A stretch of 64,000 bases of DNA, taken from positions 6,014,001-6,078,000 of the forward strand of contig CM106585.1 in the NCBI GenBank assembly GCA_048013815.1. The letters are read 5' to 3'. The notes below the pieces were generated by a model. It worked only from the letters and a program-made list of their open reading frames with translations, did no database searches and was not told where the DNA came from. The stretch's first letter is position 1. The number at the start of each line of letters is the position of its first letter. Origin of the DNA: Setoptus koraiensis (taxonomy: Eukaryota; Arthropoda). The position numbers and the translations under genes are program-made. Of this stretch, positions 44,380-57,011 are shown piece by piece.

Positions 44380-46535
44380 GGCCAGCGATACTGGCCAGAG
44401 AAACTGCGGCGAGCGGCACTCGGGCGAGCGATGCCGGCGAGCGGCACTTTCGGCGGGCGACTTGTCGCGGTGCCCAGAGCGAGATTGTCGCAGCACCGTC
44501 CGCGGCACACGCTTACCGACGGTGCCCGACAACAATGGGCGCGCGGCCTATTAGTCGCGTCCAGTTGTGTCCCGTTATATGCGATTATTATAGCATTGTA
44601 GTGTCTGGTTGCGTCGCAATTGCAATGTTGGCCGGCCAATCTCGCTCGATATCAGGGCTTTTTAGCGTGCGTGCGTGCCCATAGCTGTGAGCTTGGCCGC
44701 ACCGATCACGAAATCGAATTAGTGGTTGCGTCACTTGCAATGTCCGGCTCGGACATTGCAAGCGAGTTGGCTCGTTCGGCGATGCGCTGCCAACGGCCCG
44801 TTACCTAACAATTGCGTCTAGCCAATTGTTAGGCCATAGGCCACCGTTTTGCCCTGTTACTTTTGGCCTGTTACGTCAGCGTTGTGTCGCTGCAACGTCG
44901 CAACGTTTTGCACCGTCACAAACCACCGTTACAAAGCGTGCATCGTCGTGCCGTTACAGCCGTTACAGCGGCCACAACAATGGCCCCGAGCGGCGCAACA
45001 TCGGCCCACAATCGGGCGACCGGCACACGAATGCCAAACCGAGCCCGCGTACAAGACAAGATTCACTTGGCGAGACGCTGCAACGGGGGCCGCTGGCGCG
45101 GCCATTGTGCGCACTTGTCACGCCACACTCTCTTTGTGCCCGCTCTTCTGTGCTGCTTGTTTTCGCAAAACCGTGACTCGCTCGCGGCCCGCTCACAACG
45201 CACGGGCCGCTCACAACTCACAGACCGCCGCTCGCAGCCCGCGACGCGGGCCAACAAAGGAGCCCGAGCGGGCAGCGGCCCGTCGGCGCCAGCACAATAA
45301 CCAGCTGACGCAATTCATAATGGCCAGGTGATCCATTAGCGCGCGATGCGTTTAGTCTGTGCCAAGACGGCACACAAAGACAGCGCACGCTTTGTGTGTC
45401 TGTGTGCAGTGCGGGCCGGCTAGTCAGCTGGCCGTCCCGTGGCCGCCCCGTCGGCCGCTCCGTCGGCCGGCCCGCGGGTCGACCGGCTACGACACGCGTC
45501 ACTCGAAAAGAGCCTCCAATGGGGAGTGTCGTTCAAAAAGTGTCGCCAGGCCGACCGGCGGCCCGAGCTGGCGCGCTGGGCCGAGTGCGGGCACGACCGC
45601 GCCAGACCGCTCGCCGCCGTCAATCAATTGAGCGCTGTCAGGCGGCCAGCTCGACGGCTCCGTCTGCATCAGTGTGCGATTTGCTGAGTTGCCGGGCCAG
45701 CGCGGGCACTGACCGGCCAACGGACTCTGCCAGAGTCACTCTGGCCGACCGAAGATTGCGAACGGCCAGCCAGCGACGGCCGGATTAGTCGGTCGCTTTT
45801 GACCGGCCGAGCCAGCGCGACCGTCTCGCGGGCCGCGGGTGTGCGGTCCGACTCGGACCGTCCGAGTGGGGCCGCCGTGCGCGGCCGCCAAGTGGGCCGG
45901 CCGGAATGTTGGGCTTTGGGCAACATTGTTGCTGCGCGAGAAGCGGCCAGGGCCGACAGCGGCGAGGGGGCCGGCAGACCGACAGTAGCGAGAGGGCCGG
46001 CAGGCCGAGAGAAACGACGAGAAACGACGAGCGGCGAGGGCCGAAACTCGAACTGAATTGGCCCAAATTGAGCTGAACCGAGCCAAATTGAGGGCGCAAC
46101 GGAACTGGCGCGCCCGAGCCACGGCGGCGGCCCATCGACCGCTCGTTTACGCAGTTTAACAGCCGCTTACCGACCCCTGACCGCTCGACGGGTGGCGCGC
46201 ACGCCCACACAAGGTCGCTTCATACGAGTTCATACGAACAGCGAGAGCGGCCCGTTTCCGCTGGCCCAATCAGCGCGGGCCCATCAGCGCGGGCCCAATC
46301 ACATTTTAACTATTCATCGTCGTCGTCGGCGTCTTGGGGCAAAGCGTTTAGTTAAACATGAGTTGTCGGCCCCCAGCGCGCGCCAGTCATTGCAATCTGA
46401 GCGGAATTAGATTAGATTCGCGGGCGTCTGTTGGGAGGCCGGGCCCGTCCGACAGCGCGGTTGCGTTTGCGCGTCGCGTTGCGGCCGCCAGTTTGGCTGT
46501 CTCGTTGTTCGGGGCCCGTCGACGCTGCCAAGGGT

Positions 46536-46600
46536 TGCCAGTGTCTGCCAGTGTCTGCCAGTGTCTGCCAGTGTCTGCCAGTGTCTGCCAGTGTCTGCCA
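46536..46600 (+). repeat. 10-bp minisatellite, 6.5 perfect copies
   Basis: TGCCAGTGTC repeated with no visible change, suggesting recent expansion. Confidence 0.95.
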
Positions 46601-49600
46601 GCGGCTGCGAGCAGGGGAGCGGGCGAGCGCGATCCGAATTTGAATGAATAATCGATTTTATCGATTTGGCGCTGCGTTGTGGGCCGCGGCGCCGGCCCGA
46701 GACTGCGGACCGACGGAGAGCTCGCTTGTGTGCGGAGAGATTGCGAGAATCTCGGTCGGACTGTCGGTCGGCGAGCGCTGGCAGCAGGCGCGAGATATTG
46801 CTGCCGCTGTGGGCGCTGCTGTCGGCGCAGAGGGGCGCTCAATTAGGTAATCGCTGGCCGTTGTTGGCGCACGCAGCAGATCCGCGCGCGAGATAGAGAT
46901 TGGAAATTGGAGAATGGTGCCGATGCTCGACAATGCCGCCGCGCCCGTCCATAAACAATGCGACTGGCGGTCTCGCCAGTGGCGCGGCCTCGCCAGGCTC
47001 GCAGTATCGCCAGTCTCGCAGTCTCGCAGTCTCGCCAGCCCGAGCGCCCGACCCGCGGACGACCCGGCCAGCCGACGGCCCGACGCCAGCCGACGGCCCG
47101 ACGGGCAGCCGCATCGGCTCGGACGCATCATTAGGCCGGCCGGCCGAGCGCACGGCCGGGCGCATAGACGGCGCATAGACGGCGCGTCGACATAGGCGGC
47201 CCGACGGCTAAAAAAGGCGCACAAGTGGCGCTATCCGACACACGCGCGCAGATACCCGCGCTTGGAGGCTCGCGCGTTATCGCGTGCGGCGTATCACGAG
47301 CGCGCTCGCCAAGATGATCATCTTGTTTGTCATGCAAACATAATCATTTATCATTCGCGTCGCTCGTGCGCCCTCGCCAGCGCTGGGGCCCGCCGCTGGC
47401 GCGCGACGTGGCCGGCACCAGGCGAAAATCTCTCGTGGAAACGCACATAAATATCTAAATATATCCACATATCTGTGCGTCTGTATATTCATGTGTGTGC
47501 GCGTGGCGAGCTCGCCCGCACGAGTCGCACAAACGCGAGCCCGAGTCGCACAAACGCGAGCCCGAGTCGGCCCGTTCGGGCTTGTCCAGCGCAGCTCGGA
47601 TACTGAGTAATACTGAGTAATATGAGCCGGCCAGCGGTGATTATTTGTCGGCTTGCCGGCGTGGGCACATCGCGCGATACATACAAAAATATCCGGGCCC
47701 CAGCGTTGCGACTCGCATGTCGTGGGCGCATCGCGCACGGGCCGTGAGTCACAACGCGCCACAAGGGCCCGAATAAACGGCCACGGCCCGATAATGCGCC
47801 CATCACCTGCCCGAGCCAATTTGAGTGGACACATCATTAGCGGGCCGGGTGTCGCTGGCGCCGCGCACGCCGTACACCGCGGGCCGGGCGCAAGTGAGCC
47901 GAGAAGGACGACGGCGGCAAGCAACGGCAGCGGACGGGCCAATCATGGTCAGTGTCTTATTTACAACTTTGCCACTCCATTGGCCCGCCGCCGCTCGTCG
48001 GGCCTCATTTTGGTGGCGCATTGAGCTCATTTGGTGTCGCCGGGCCCACTGTCGCATCATGGTCGGGCCATAAACAAGCGCCTGATGATGATTAAATTGG
48101 AGAAATGATTGAACTGGCCGCGCCGTCGTCGGGCCGACCGCCCGCGCCGCGCCGACCGTCAGTGTCGACACTGACGCCCGGCGACACCCGGCGCCGGGCA
48201 CTAGACGCCGCATACTGGGTACCGGACGCCAGATACTCGATCGCGACGCTGCACGATGCACCGATCTAAAGCCCTCCGGCCAGCTCCCGCGGCCCGCAAA
48301 CAATCAAAACACGCACGCTGGCCGGCAGGTGACGGGCACAGGGATTAGGCGCCAAGATTAGCGCTCGCCAGAGATTAATAATATGCGCTGCCGCCGGCCA
48401 GCTTACCTTATCGCGCACCTCGGGCCCGTCGGGCAGCGCGTAACTTGTTATGTAACTGTGCATGCAACGTTGTTTATATCTCGCAACGGTGCAACGGTGC
48501 ACAGAGGAGGCGCCCCATGAAAGTTGCATAGTTACGTAATATATATAAGTTACATAATATATATAAGTTACATAATATGTGTATATATGAGCGCGAACAC
48601 ATATGAGCGGGCCGCATTTTGTGCGCGTGGCTTACGGGCAGAGCGATGCGGCCCGCGTTAGGCCCACCAGCTAATGACAAGATGCGCATCGCGCGACGCC
48701 AATATCACCTCATATCCGATGGCTGCAACTGCCGCGCCCGGCGGCACCCAGCGGCACCCAATTGGCACCTCGAGCCGGTTTAGTCAACTCGGCGCCCTCT
48801 TGACTCTTGTCTACTGAGCTGGCGCCGATTGAATCGAGCGCATGACTCATTGAGCGGTGCGCTGGGGCCCCGGTCGGCCCGTCGCCAACCGGCCGGGCGA
48901 GCCGACAACGAGACTGGTAGCGCCGACTGTTTGTGACACTGCGCGCGTGCCCGCATTCTTTTATGCTCACACAATAATGCAATATGTGCGACATAACACG
49001 CGGTGCGACATGACGACAGTTGCCTCAATCGCACGTTCGCACCCACTCTTGCGGGCCAATCAGCCGGGGCCCAAGAAATTGGCGCGCACGGAGCGAGCCA
49101 AGCTCAACGGCGGGCCCAACGGAGTGGATCGCGGCAAGTGAAAATAACAGCTCGGCGGCGGCGGCCAAGTCGCACGGGCGACATTGTTCGGCTCGGCGGC
49201 CCACAGCGTGCTGGCGGCGGCCCGCAACATATGCGCCCGTCTGGCGTTATCTGTCTTGACTGGATTACGCAGCTGCATGGCCAGTGATAAATTATGCAAA
49301 TCATTTACTGCGCACCGCAACATATTTGTCAGCGGGCCGCCGTTTTGTTGTCGCCCGCTCGCCCGTGCAACACTCACGCTGCCGTCTGACTGAGGCCGCT
49401 GTCGGGCGGGCTTGCGGCCGCAGTCGGGCGGGCCCCTGCCGGCACCGGGTTTGCACGCGCTGGCAAACGCGTGCAGGTCTCCCGAACAACTTCTTTGTGC
49501 GCGCTTCGAACGCTCGCCGAGCCCCGAATGCGCGCCGGGCCGCGAACGAGCGCCAAGAGCCGCGGCAGACGGTCGCGGCAGCGCTGAGCCAAATTGCAAA

Positions 49601-51330
49601 TTAAATTCATGCCAATTGCCGCTCGCGAGCTGTCATTAATGAGTGCGGCTGCCATGTGCAGATCCGATCCGCTGAGGCGCCTCGTGAGCGGCCCCTCTCA
49701 CGAGCCGAGCCGCGCGACACTGTCGCAGTGTGCGCCTATTGACCGAACAATCGGCCCACAATGCGCCCGAGAACGTGCCCCGCTGATAATGATCTGGGGC
49801 CTCGCTGCGCAAGGTGCCAATGGGGCCCGGCTGCACAAGCGGCAAATGGGGCCCGGCTGCACAGGCGGTCGGCCACCGCAACGTGCCAGCCGAACGGGCG
49901 CCGCACGGGCCCCAATCAGCGAGCGCCGGACGCAGTGATGCAAACTGCGCACTTGAAGTGTGTGTGTGCACTTACGCTATGCGCACCAACAGTTAGCAAG
50001 GGGGCGCGTATTAAGGCGCATTGAGGGCCCTCACTTATCCGCAGCTCACTTGTCCGCGGCTCACTTGTGCGCGGCTCACTTACGCGCGCAGCGCGCGATG
50101 GCATGCGAACGGGCGCGCTCATTGACTCCGACTCATTGAATCGGTCGCACCAATTGGGGGCTCAACTCGCAGCTCATTCGCCGGCCTGCGAGCTACCCGT
50201 GGGCAGCGCGCAAGCTACCCTCAGGTAAGCTGATGCGGCTGCACGGCGAGGTGCCAAGGGGCAATCAATCACGCACAGCTTAGCGACTGCTGGCGAGCCG
50301 AGCCACTGAGCCGCCAAGTTGAGCAAAGTCGCGCCAGCGAGCCCGGTGGCACAGTGCGGCCGTCGGGCCGCCTTCGGAGCGTTGTGCAGCGGGCGCCGTT
50401 GGAGCGCTGTGCAGCGGCGGCGGTGGCGCACACTGATATCAGTATATCGGTGATATAGCAGCGACAGGTGAGTGGTCAGTTTCAATGAGGTGGCCTGGCC
50501 GGCGAGCATATGGCTGCACCTTGCACCGAGTGCCTGGTCATTGTGAGTGGCGGGCGTCACGCTGCGCCGAGCCGGGCCAATCTTGGCCAATATTGGCTGA
50601 GACAATTGCCGGTCGGTCGCTCGATGCGGGGTGTCATTGCGATTGCGGGTAATTGTGCCCGCAATGGCAATGATATCGCAATACGCAATCGATATACGTT
50701 GTGTGTACAATGGATGTAATATGGATACGGCCGGCGGGCGCATTATCATTGTGTTATCAATGGCCAACGGCCAATGGCGCCAACGGAGTGTCGATAAAAT
50801 GGAGTATCGCCTGCATCGGCCGAATGGAGGCCATAAATCAATTATGGGCGCATCTCGCCTTGCCAGTTACGCCAGCGCATGCATATCTCATAGTTAGATG
50901 GCAAAGGCACATCCCAGCGTATGCACAATTGTATATAACTGTACATAACTGTGTATAACTGGCACAACTGGTATGACTGGTGTTACGTAACCGTAACTCT
51001 TACATAACCGTAACTGTTGTGCAACTGCGACTGTTGTGCAACTGTCTCACCTGTGCGCACTGGCGCCATTCGAACAGGTATAACAGGTGTGCGGCGCCGA
51101 TCGTTGTGCGCCGGGCGGCACAACAATTGAGAGATCAACAAACTCAATTAGGCCAATTGGCCAATAACGGCCAACGGATGGTCAATTCGGCAAGTCGCTG
51201 TATGTTATACGACGCAGCGACGCCGGGCAAGTGGGCACGCAATGGCGATACACACATAATGCGATCATGACATGACATTCATGACATGACATCGCGTTCA
51301 CGACGACGCCGGCGATAACTCGCTCGCCCG

Positions 51331-51430
51331 TCTAGCCAAAATGGTCACCGTCTGGCCAAAATGGTCACTGGCTGGCCAGAATGGTCGCTGGCTGGCCAAA
51401 ATGGTCGCTGGCTGGCCAAAGTGGTCACGC
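51331..51430 (+). repeat. 20-bp minisatellite, 5 copies
   Basis: Five consecutive 20-bp units of GCTGGCCAAAATGGTCGCTG type, exactly in register, with two to four differences between the outer units. Confidence 0.93.
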
Positions 51431-52408
51431 TCTGACGTGCGGTGTCGCCACTCGAGCTCGGTGTACGCCGCACATATTGCCGCCTGTTACAAGTGGCGTC
51501 CCATTATATCTGGTTGTTGTTGTTGCGCATGGCGGCCGCATGGGTTGCGGCGCTGGCCACGATGAAATATTGCCGGCTGGTTTCGTGTGTTCGTTCGCGT
51601 GGCCACTCACACACACACACACACACTCACACACGCTGCTGCTGCGCACAATATACGTTAGGCCGTTTACCTGGCGGGATATTTGTCCGTTGGTGGCGAG
51701 ACATTTACCTGTCGGCGGCGACTCGCTGAGCGGCCTGTGCCCTGAGACTGTTTGCAGTCGCAACTGTTTGCTTTGCGCCGTGGCAGCCTGCAGCACTGGT
51801 CGCGCTGACCGGCTCACCTGTTAGGCGGCCGGCCGCAACAAAAGTCGCCAACAGAGCTCGACATAGAGCTGGCCACGACAAAACAGTGGCGCACACAGTG
51901 GCAACGAGTGCAATATGTCGGCTATATGTGTCAGACAGCTAACGGCGCACCACAAATCATATCGGCGTTGCGTAAGTCATCGGCGGCCACTCAGCTGGCA
52001 TCGCTGATGTTGTTGTCGTACTCTCAAATTGTTGCGCTGGCATGACAGTGGCGCGATGCGGCGACGATGCTCTCACGGCTCTCTGATCGGCCGCCCTGAT
52101 AAATGGCGAGACCGTCGGGTCGCTGTGAGCGACTTTCAAGTGCAAGCCCGTTAACGAACGGCCGTGTGGCGTGTAAATTATTCATAGTTCAGTTGACGAC
52201 AACTCGCCGGCTCAACAGCGACGGCTCACGTAACGCAACGTAATAAATTCATATGAAGCAGCATGCAATGCGAAGTACGCAATATGTAAGAGTTCACGTA
52301 AATGTTTAAGAGTCGGTTAGTTAGCGGTCATCATTTGCATGCTCATTTGGTTGTCGGCGCCGGCCGCTCGGGTTCGACCGCTCGGGTCCGACCGCTCGCG
52401 TCCGACCG

Positions 52409-52430
52409 TATAAGAATATCATATCTTATA
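52409..52430. repeat. AT-rich palindrome inside a GC-rich direct repeat
   Basis: TATAAGA and TCTTATA flank ATATCATA. The 22-bp AT block sits between two copies of ACCGCTCGCGTCCGA (ending near 52405 and 52446), as if inserted with duplication of the flank. Confidence 0.65.
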
Positions 52431-52673
52431 GACCGCTCGCGTCCGAGGACGCGGCGCGAGCGCGCTGCGTGATTGGCGCTCGCTCGCCCATCCGACAAGC
52501 GCACCGTCAAGTCGAGTTGTTGGCAGGGTGCATGCACATCGGAGCCGATCGAGCGAATCATTCAGCGACTGACCGCCCCCGCTCGATTATGGCCGCTCCA
52601 ATGAGAGCTGCTAATTAGGGCGGCCACAATTGCAATTGTTGGGCCGCCGCCGTGGCGTAACAATCGCGGTGCA

Positions 52674-52720
52674 GCGCCCCCAAAGAGCGCCCCCAAAGAG
52701 CGCCCCCAAAGAGCGCCCGG
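52674..52720 (+). repeat. 13-bp minisatellite, 3.6 copies
   Basis: Three identical GCGCCCCCAAAGA units plus a partial fourth. Confidence 0.92.
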
Positions 52721-52890
52721 TTCGCGCGGCTCGGTATTTATGTGATGCACCATGTTGTTTATGTGTTGTGGTCTCGCTCGGTGCGACATGATTTACTGTA
52801 ATGTGATTTGCCCTAATGCGATTTAGCCTAATGCGATTCAATTAGGCGCAATTTGATGAACGGCGACGACGAGTCGTGGGCGGCCGCCGC

Positions 52891-52923
52891 TCGAGTCTCG
52901 AGTCGGGCCGACTCGAGACTCGA
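52891..52923. repeat. Perfect 33-bp palindrome
   Basis: Left arm 52891-52906 and right arm 52908-52923 are perfect 16-bp reverse complements around G52907. The geometry matches the palindrome at 2532-2564, though the sequence differs. A further GACTCGAGTCGAG follows at about 52931. Confidence 0.88.
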
Positions 52924-54366
52924 TTGGGCCGACTCGAGTCGAGCCGCAACAGTGGCCGGCTTGAGAGTTTGCCGTTCGGGCACCACTTTTCAGCGACACT
53001 CTCTCGGCGTGCTCACCTGTTGTTTTGTCAACTCGCTGCCTGTGTTCGCTGCCTGATCGCTGGCTGTTCGCCGGCTGCGTTCGTTTCGCTGGCGGTGTCC
53101 GGCCAACGCAGCGAGTGTGAGCGTCGTCGGCTGGCCGAATGTCCGAAGTAGCCGAAGTGGCCGAATGTTCGAACGGTCGAATTGTATGAATGGCCCATAG
53201 AAATGGCCGGTGATTCACTGCATGTTTGGGCAGCTCGACGAGCCCGGCGAGCTCGACTGTGCCGCGACACTGCAAACGATCGCAGCGCCGACGATCGCGC
53301 TGCAAGCGATCGCAACGCAAACGAACGGCAACGACGGCGCACGCTGGCCAACAGCGAACTGACAACCGACTTGTGAGCAGGGGCAGTTTAATTTGCAGTT
53401 TAGCGGCCGAGCCCCACGCCAACAAGCAAACGGCGAAGCGTTCGCAAGCCGGCGCTGATTATAATTAATTGTTGCCTCATATGTCATGACCTCATCAGCG
53501 CATAATAGCAATAATAATGTTATATAATGTTAGCCGGTTGCCGGTGTGCTCTACTGGCGTTGCGTGCGTTATGTGTGTGTGTGTGTGTCCAGGCGTGATC
53601 GTATCTCCTTGGCACATACCGTGTATATCCGACGGCGGCGAGTTGCAGGTGTATCGGCGGCGCAAAGTATCGAGACGGGGTGGCAGCGACAAGTGCAACA
53701 ACCAGTGCGCCAACCGGCCAGCCAGTGACACAGACCACACAGGTGAGCGCAGCCAACGATTAATTAGAAGCTCATTAACGAGCTGTGCTGTGCTGTCGCT
53801 GTTGTTTGTTGTGTCGGCGTTTGTGGCTCGACTTGCGCTGTTGGTCGACAGTATAACACCGGCATGTTGGTGTTAGCATTGAACTTGCGTCGTGTCGCCA
53901 TCGTTGCAGCTCGCCTGACGGCGGCTTGTCGGGCGGCGCTCAGGTGAGTGCGCGCTGTGCGGTGTCAGTTTGTTGCCGGTTCCTGTTTGTCGATGTTTGT
54001 CCGGCGGCCACTCAACGCATCTGGCCACTGTTGGCAGCTCACCGGCAACAACTCGCGAGCCCGTCGCAGTGGCCAAGATGCTCGCTTCGACTATCTTGCG
54101 CTGAATATCGCCAATAAATCATCGCTGCGCCGTGCTGTTGGCTTGTCACTGGCTTGCGACCAGTGACAGTGGCGCGACGTAACTGTTCACGTGGGCCGCC
54201 GCTGACCAGCGCCAGTTGCCGCTGACCAGCGCTGGTGCCACTGAGCGCCGCCAGTGGTCAACACGTCGCACGCTCGGCACACCGACAATCAATCCGACAG
54301 TAACTGTTGAACGGTTTGTGTGTGTGCCTTGACGTTCTTGCGTTTGACCATCAGCTGCTCGGCGCT

Positions 54367-54417
54367 GGCAACAGCTGACGGCCGGCAACAGCTGACGGCC
54401 GGCAACAGCTGACGGCT
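54367..54417 (+). repeat. 17-bp minisatellite, 3 copies
   Basis: GGCAACAGCTGACGGCC repeated three times. Each unit contains the E-box CAGCTG. Confidence 0.9.
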
Positions 54418-54974
54418 GCATGACAGCTGACAGTGTGGCATACGTGTGACATACGCGACTGATGCCGTAATATCTACAGGTAGCTTGACGTTGTGAGCGC
54501 TATGCTGGCAAGACGCAATTAAGAAATGTGCTGTCGATTTATATGATGACAGTATTGATTTTGCCATTGATGATGGCCGTGCCCCCATCCGCAGCGCGTC
54601 CCGAAGGTTGACAACCGCTGGTCGCTTGCCACAATGCAGGCAGGGCAAGTGGGCCGTAACTGGGCCAAAATGGTTGCTCTGACAACCAGTGTGAGGGACG
54701 AGTTAATGCGTGCGATGTGTATGTTCATAATGTTGTATTGGTGCTGGAGTCGAGTGAAATTGTCGTGTCGCCAACACGATGTTTGTCGCTGATCTTGTGG
54801 CTTCGAGTCGATCTTTCGGCTTGTGTAGCTGCACTGTTGGGGCTTGGTCGGCCCATCGACTGTCCAATAAACAAACAAAGCTCTGGCCGGTGCTTCGAAT
54901 GTCACACAGAAGAATTCGCGTTTAGCGCGCAAGTAAACCGCTCTGGCGCCAGTTCACTCAAGTGCTCAACTTAC

Positions 54975-55088
54975 CTTCTTTAGGTGCCCCTTTGAGGTTC
55001 CTATGCAAGCAAATGTGCGCTGATTTTTGTTGATTGTTGTTGCTGTTGCTGCTGAGATTAAATTTGCGTTGACATAACTGACTGGCCA
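54975..55088 (-). pseudogene. Plexin first-exon fragment with donor, inverted copy (3' piece)
   Basis: On the minus strand this matches the end of the plexin exon at about 59918-60016. The frame reads YVNANLISAATATTINKNQ then RTFACIGTSKGHLKK, against YVNTTLTSITATTINQNQ and HTVAFIGTSNGHLKK in the gene, followed at the same place by donor GTAAGT (54974-54969). The frame is intact over about 34 codons with one extra codon, but an in-frame stop lies just upstream of the similarity. It belongs with the fragment at 57012-57291 and lies in opposite orientation to the gene. A live paralogous exon is less likely but not excluded. Confidence 0.8.
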
Positions 55089-55592
55089 ATGGCTGTTGTA
55101 TTAGGTGGTGGATAAATCGATATAGCGCCGTTATGCATAGAAAAAAATTACTTTCATTTCGCTAATTTGTTGTGCTGTTGCTCGCTTGAGTGGTAAACAT
55201 CGAATGAAAGAGAAAGCGAAAACGAAAACGAAAGCGAATCAGGTACGCAAAGGATGATTAAAAATGAAGCGCTAAAAATAGATAGATAGATAGATTGAAA
55301 TTATAATTAAATTAAATAACTATGCGAGCAGATGCGAATGACCTGGAATTAGGTAAATAGAACAGTCAGGTCATTCTTATGCATTGCTATGTTGCTGTCT
55401 TGATAACTTGTACAATCTGCACACACTTTGGCTGGGCAATTCTGAATGACAACAAGCATTAGCGACCATTGTGCCATTGGCAAATAAATACACTGATACT
55501 GATGTAACTTTCTTATCTCCCACCTAGACAACACTTACACTTACACACTCTTTAGCGCATTTAGTGCGCCGTTTACCCTTTCCCCGCCAATC

Positions 55593-55635
55593 TTGACCAC
55601 ACACACACGCACACACACCACACACACACACACAC
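55593..55635 (+). repeat. (CA)n dinucleotide run
   Basis: Interrupted CA repeat. GAAARC repeats lie at about 55205-55240 and (GATA)n at about 55278-55296. Confidence 0.85.
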
Positions 55636-56490
55636 TCTTTGGCAATCCCCAAACCAATCAAGCCGCTCATGAGCCGCGCCCCTTCTCTCCCACTTGAGCA
55701 TGTCCATCATGTCGCTTCGGTAGAAGATATACCACAGTCAGTGGATGTGCCCACTCCGAAATCGTTTAGCCAAATTGGCATGCGGAAGACAGTTAGAATG
55801 TGTTAGAAGATGTGCCAGGGGAAAGAAGCAATTATTATTACATCACAGCAATTAAATCATAGCAATTAGAGCGATGCGAGAATAAACGAATGTCAACATT
55901 GGTCCCATCTGTCAGTGCTCGTGAAAATCGATTGTCCGTTGGTGATGCCCATTAGGCTCGCACGAAACAGTGTTGTCAGTGTTGATAATAGTTGGCCAAC
56001 ATTCAAAGAGTTGCACTCGCCTTGGATTCTCTGGATACATGGTTGGTCGACTGGAGTTTCAATACCGTCTATTGAATACAACCAGCAACTTTCAGACTCT
56101 TGTGATGCACATGAGGCCCGAGAATAGTCCCCCGTGTTGCAGGGATCACCCATCCCTGAGATCTTATTGTCGCCCTGTCAGGGCGGTAGTATTAATTATT
56201 ATTATTAATAGATGGCGATTTGTGCCAACAGTTCGTGTCGCTCGAGGCCGCTCAGGCAAAGCAGCGCCTGATTGCTGAAGAGCCACTCAATGATGTCTGT
56301 CTACTCATTGATCAACTTGTTGAACGTACACTGTAATTTAAACAATCTTTGTTCGGCGCTTATCAAATTAGATGGAGACGATCTCGCTCAATTGGGAGTG
56401 CAAACTAAACATACCAATCAATTATTTTTAAATACTAACCTATAATATATTCATTCTACGATCTATCATTATTTCATCATCATAGTTTGA

Positions 56491-56840
56491 CTAGACCGGC
56501 CATTGCCACTGACTGGAGGGTGCCTGCTGCACAAGAGGTTCCCAGAGCTTATGTTTGGCCATCGTGTGAACTAATTCCAGCTCGTCTCGAGCGTGCTCAA
56601 TCAGTTCTTCATTCCGAAAATCCAGCTTTTTCTCGATCTCTCGCGGATCCGTTGTAGTTTCAACTACATTCATCCTATGCTTGGTAATTGACGCACTGTG
56701 TCGCTTGTAGACAGATTCATCGGGTAATTTCGACAGAGCAAGATCAATTTTATTGCATGCTTCCAATGGTTCTCTTTGTGGATCGACTACAACAGCCAAG
56801 CCACAATCCGGTTGTCGTTTTGGTAGCCATGATAATGATT
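56491..56840 (-). pseudogene. NDUFA5: NDUFA5-like copy (complex I subunit B13) with a 5' frame break
   Basis: The minus-strand frame 56799-56491 encodes most of the accessory complex I subunit NDUFA5: the helical LYR-like-region match NKIDLALSKLP, the central ELIEHARDELELV and the family ending LWEPLVQQAPSSQWQWPV. The expected start, ATGGCTACCAAAACG (MATKTTTGL, from about 56840), is in a different frame, so one net frame shift lies near 56808-56815 within the KTTTGL-GLAV region. No intron signal explains it and there is no clear AATAAA or poly-A tract. The copy lies inside an inverted plexin fragment on the same strand. It may be a young retrocopy, a real gene with an unusual 5' end, or a base error in the assembly. 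The body of 100 codons has no stop. Confidence 0.7.
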
Positions 56841-57011
56841 TAAATATGACAATTATAACAAATACAGGGAATTACGTGAATCGCCGGTTGTTTCGAATTT
56901 CGATTGGAGTGGCGTTTATCAATAATTTCTGTTGCTGGAATCAGTTGAGGTGTAAAGAGGCGACTCTCTCTCTCTCCCTCCCGTGGTCTTTGCAATTGAC
57001 GATCAAGTGAT

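Larger units (their letters stand above)
37700..54450. other. GC-rich gene-free region with minisatellites
   Basis: About 17 kb without a credible gene. Overlapping two-strand frames up to about 240 codons are compositional shadows. The stretch is full of tandem arrays with unrelated units of 8-24 bp, plus perfect palindromes at 39496-39516, 44350-44379 and 52891-52923. CA runs occur near 43810, 51607 and 53573. The downstream edge near 54.4 kb is marked by a drop in GC. Confidence 0.55.

Noticed and set aside
55669-55806. A 45-codon plus-strand ORF beginning MSRAPSLPLEHV
   Set aside because: The composition is protein-like, but it is short, follows a CA repeat and matches no family I can name.
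56226-56334. A plus-strand open stretch reading QFVSLEAAQAKQRLIAEEP and ending in VERTL
   Set aside because: It could be a last exon, but no partner exon or family was found, so it is not annotated.
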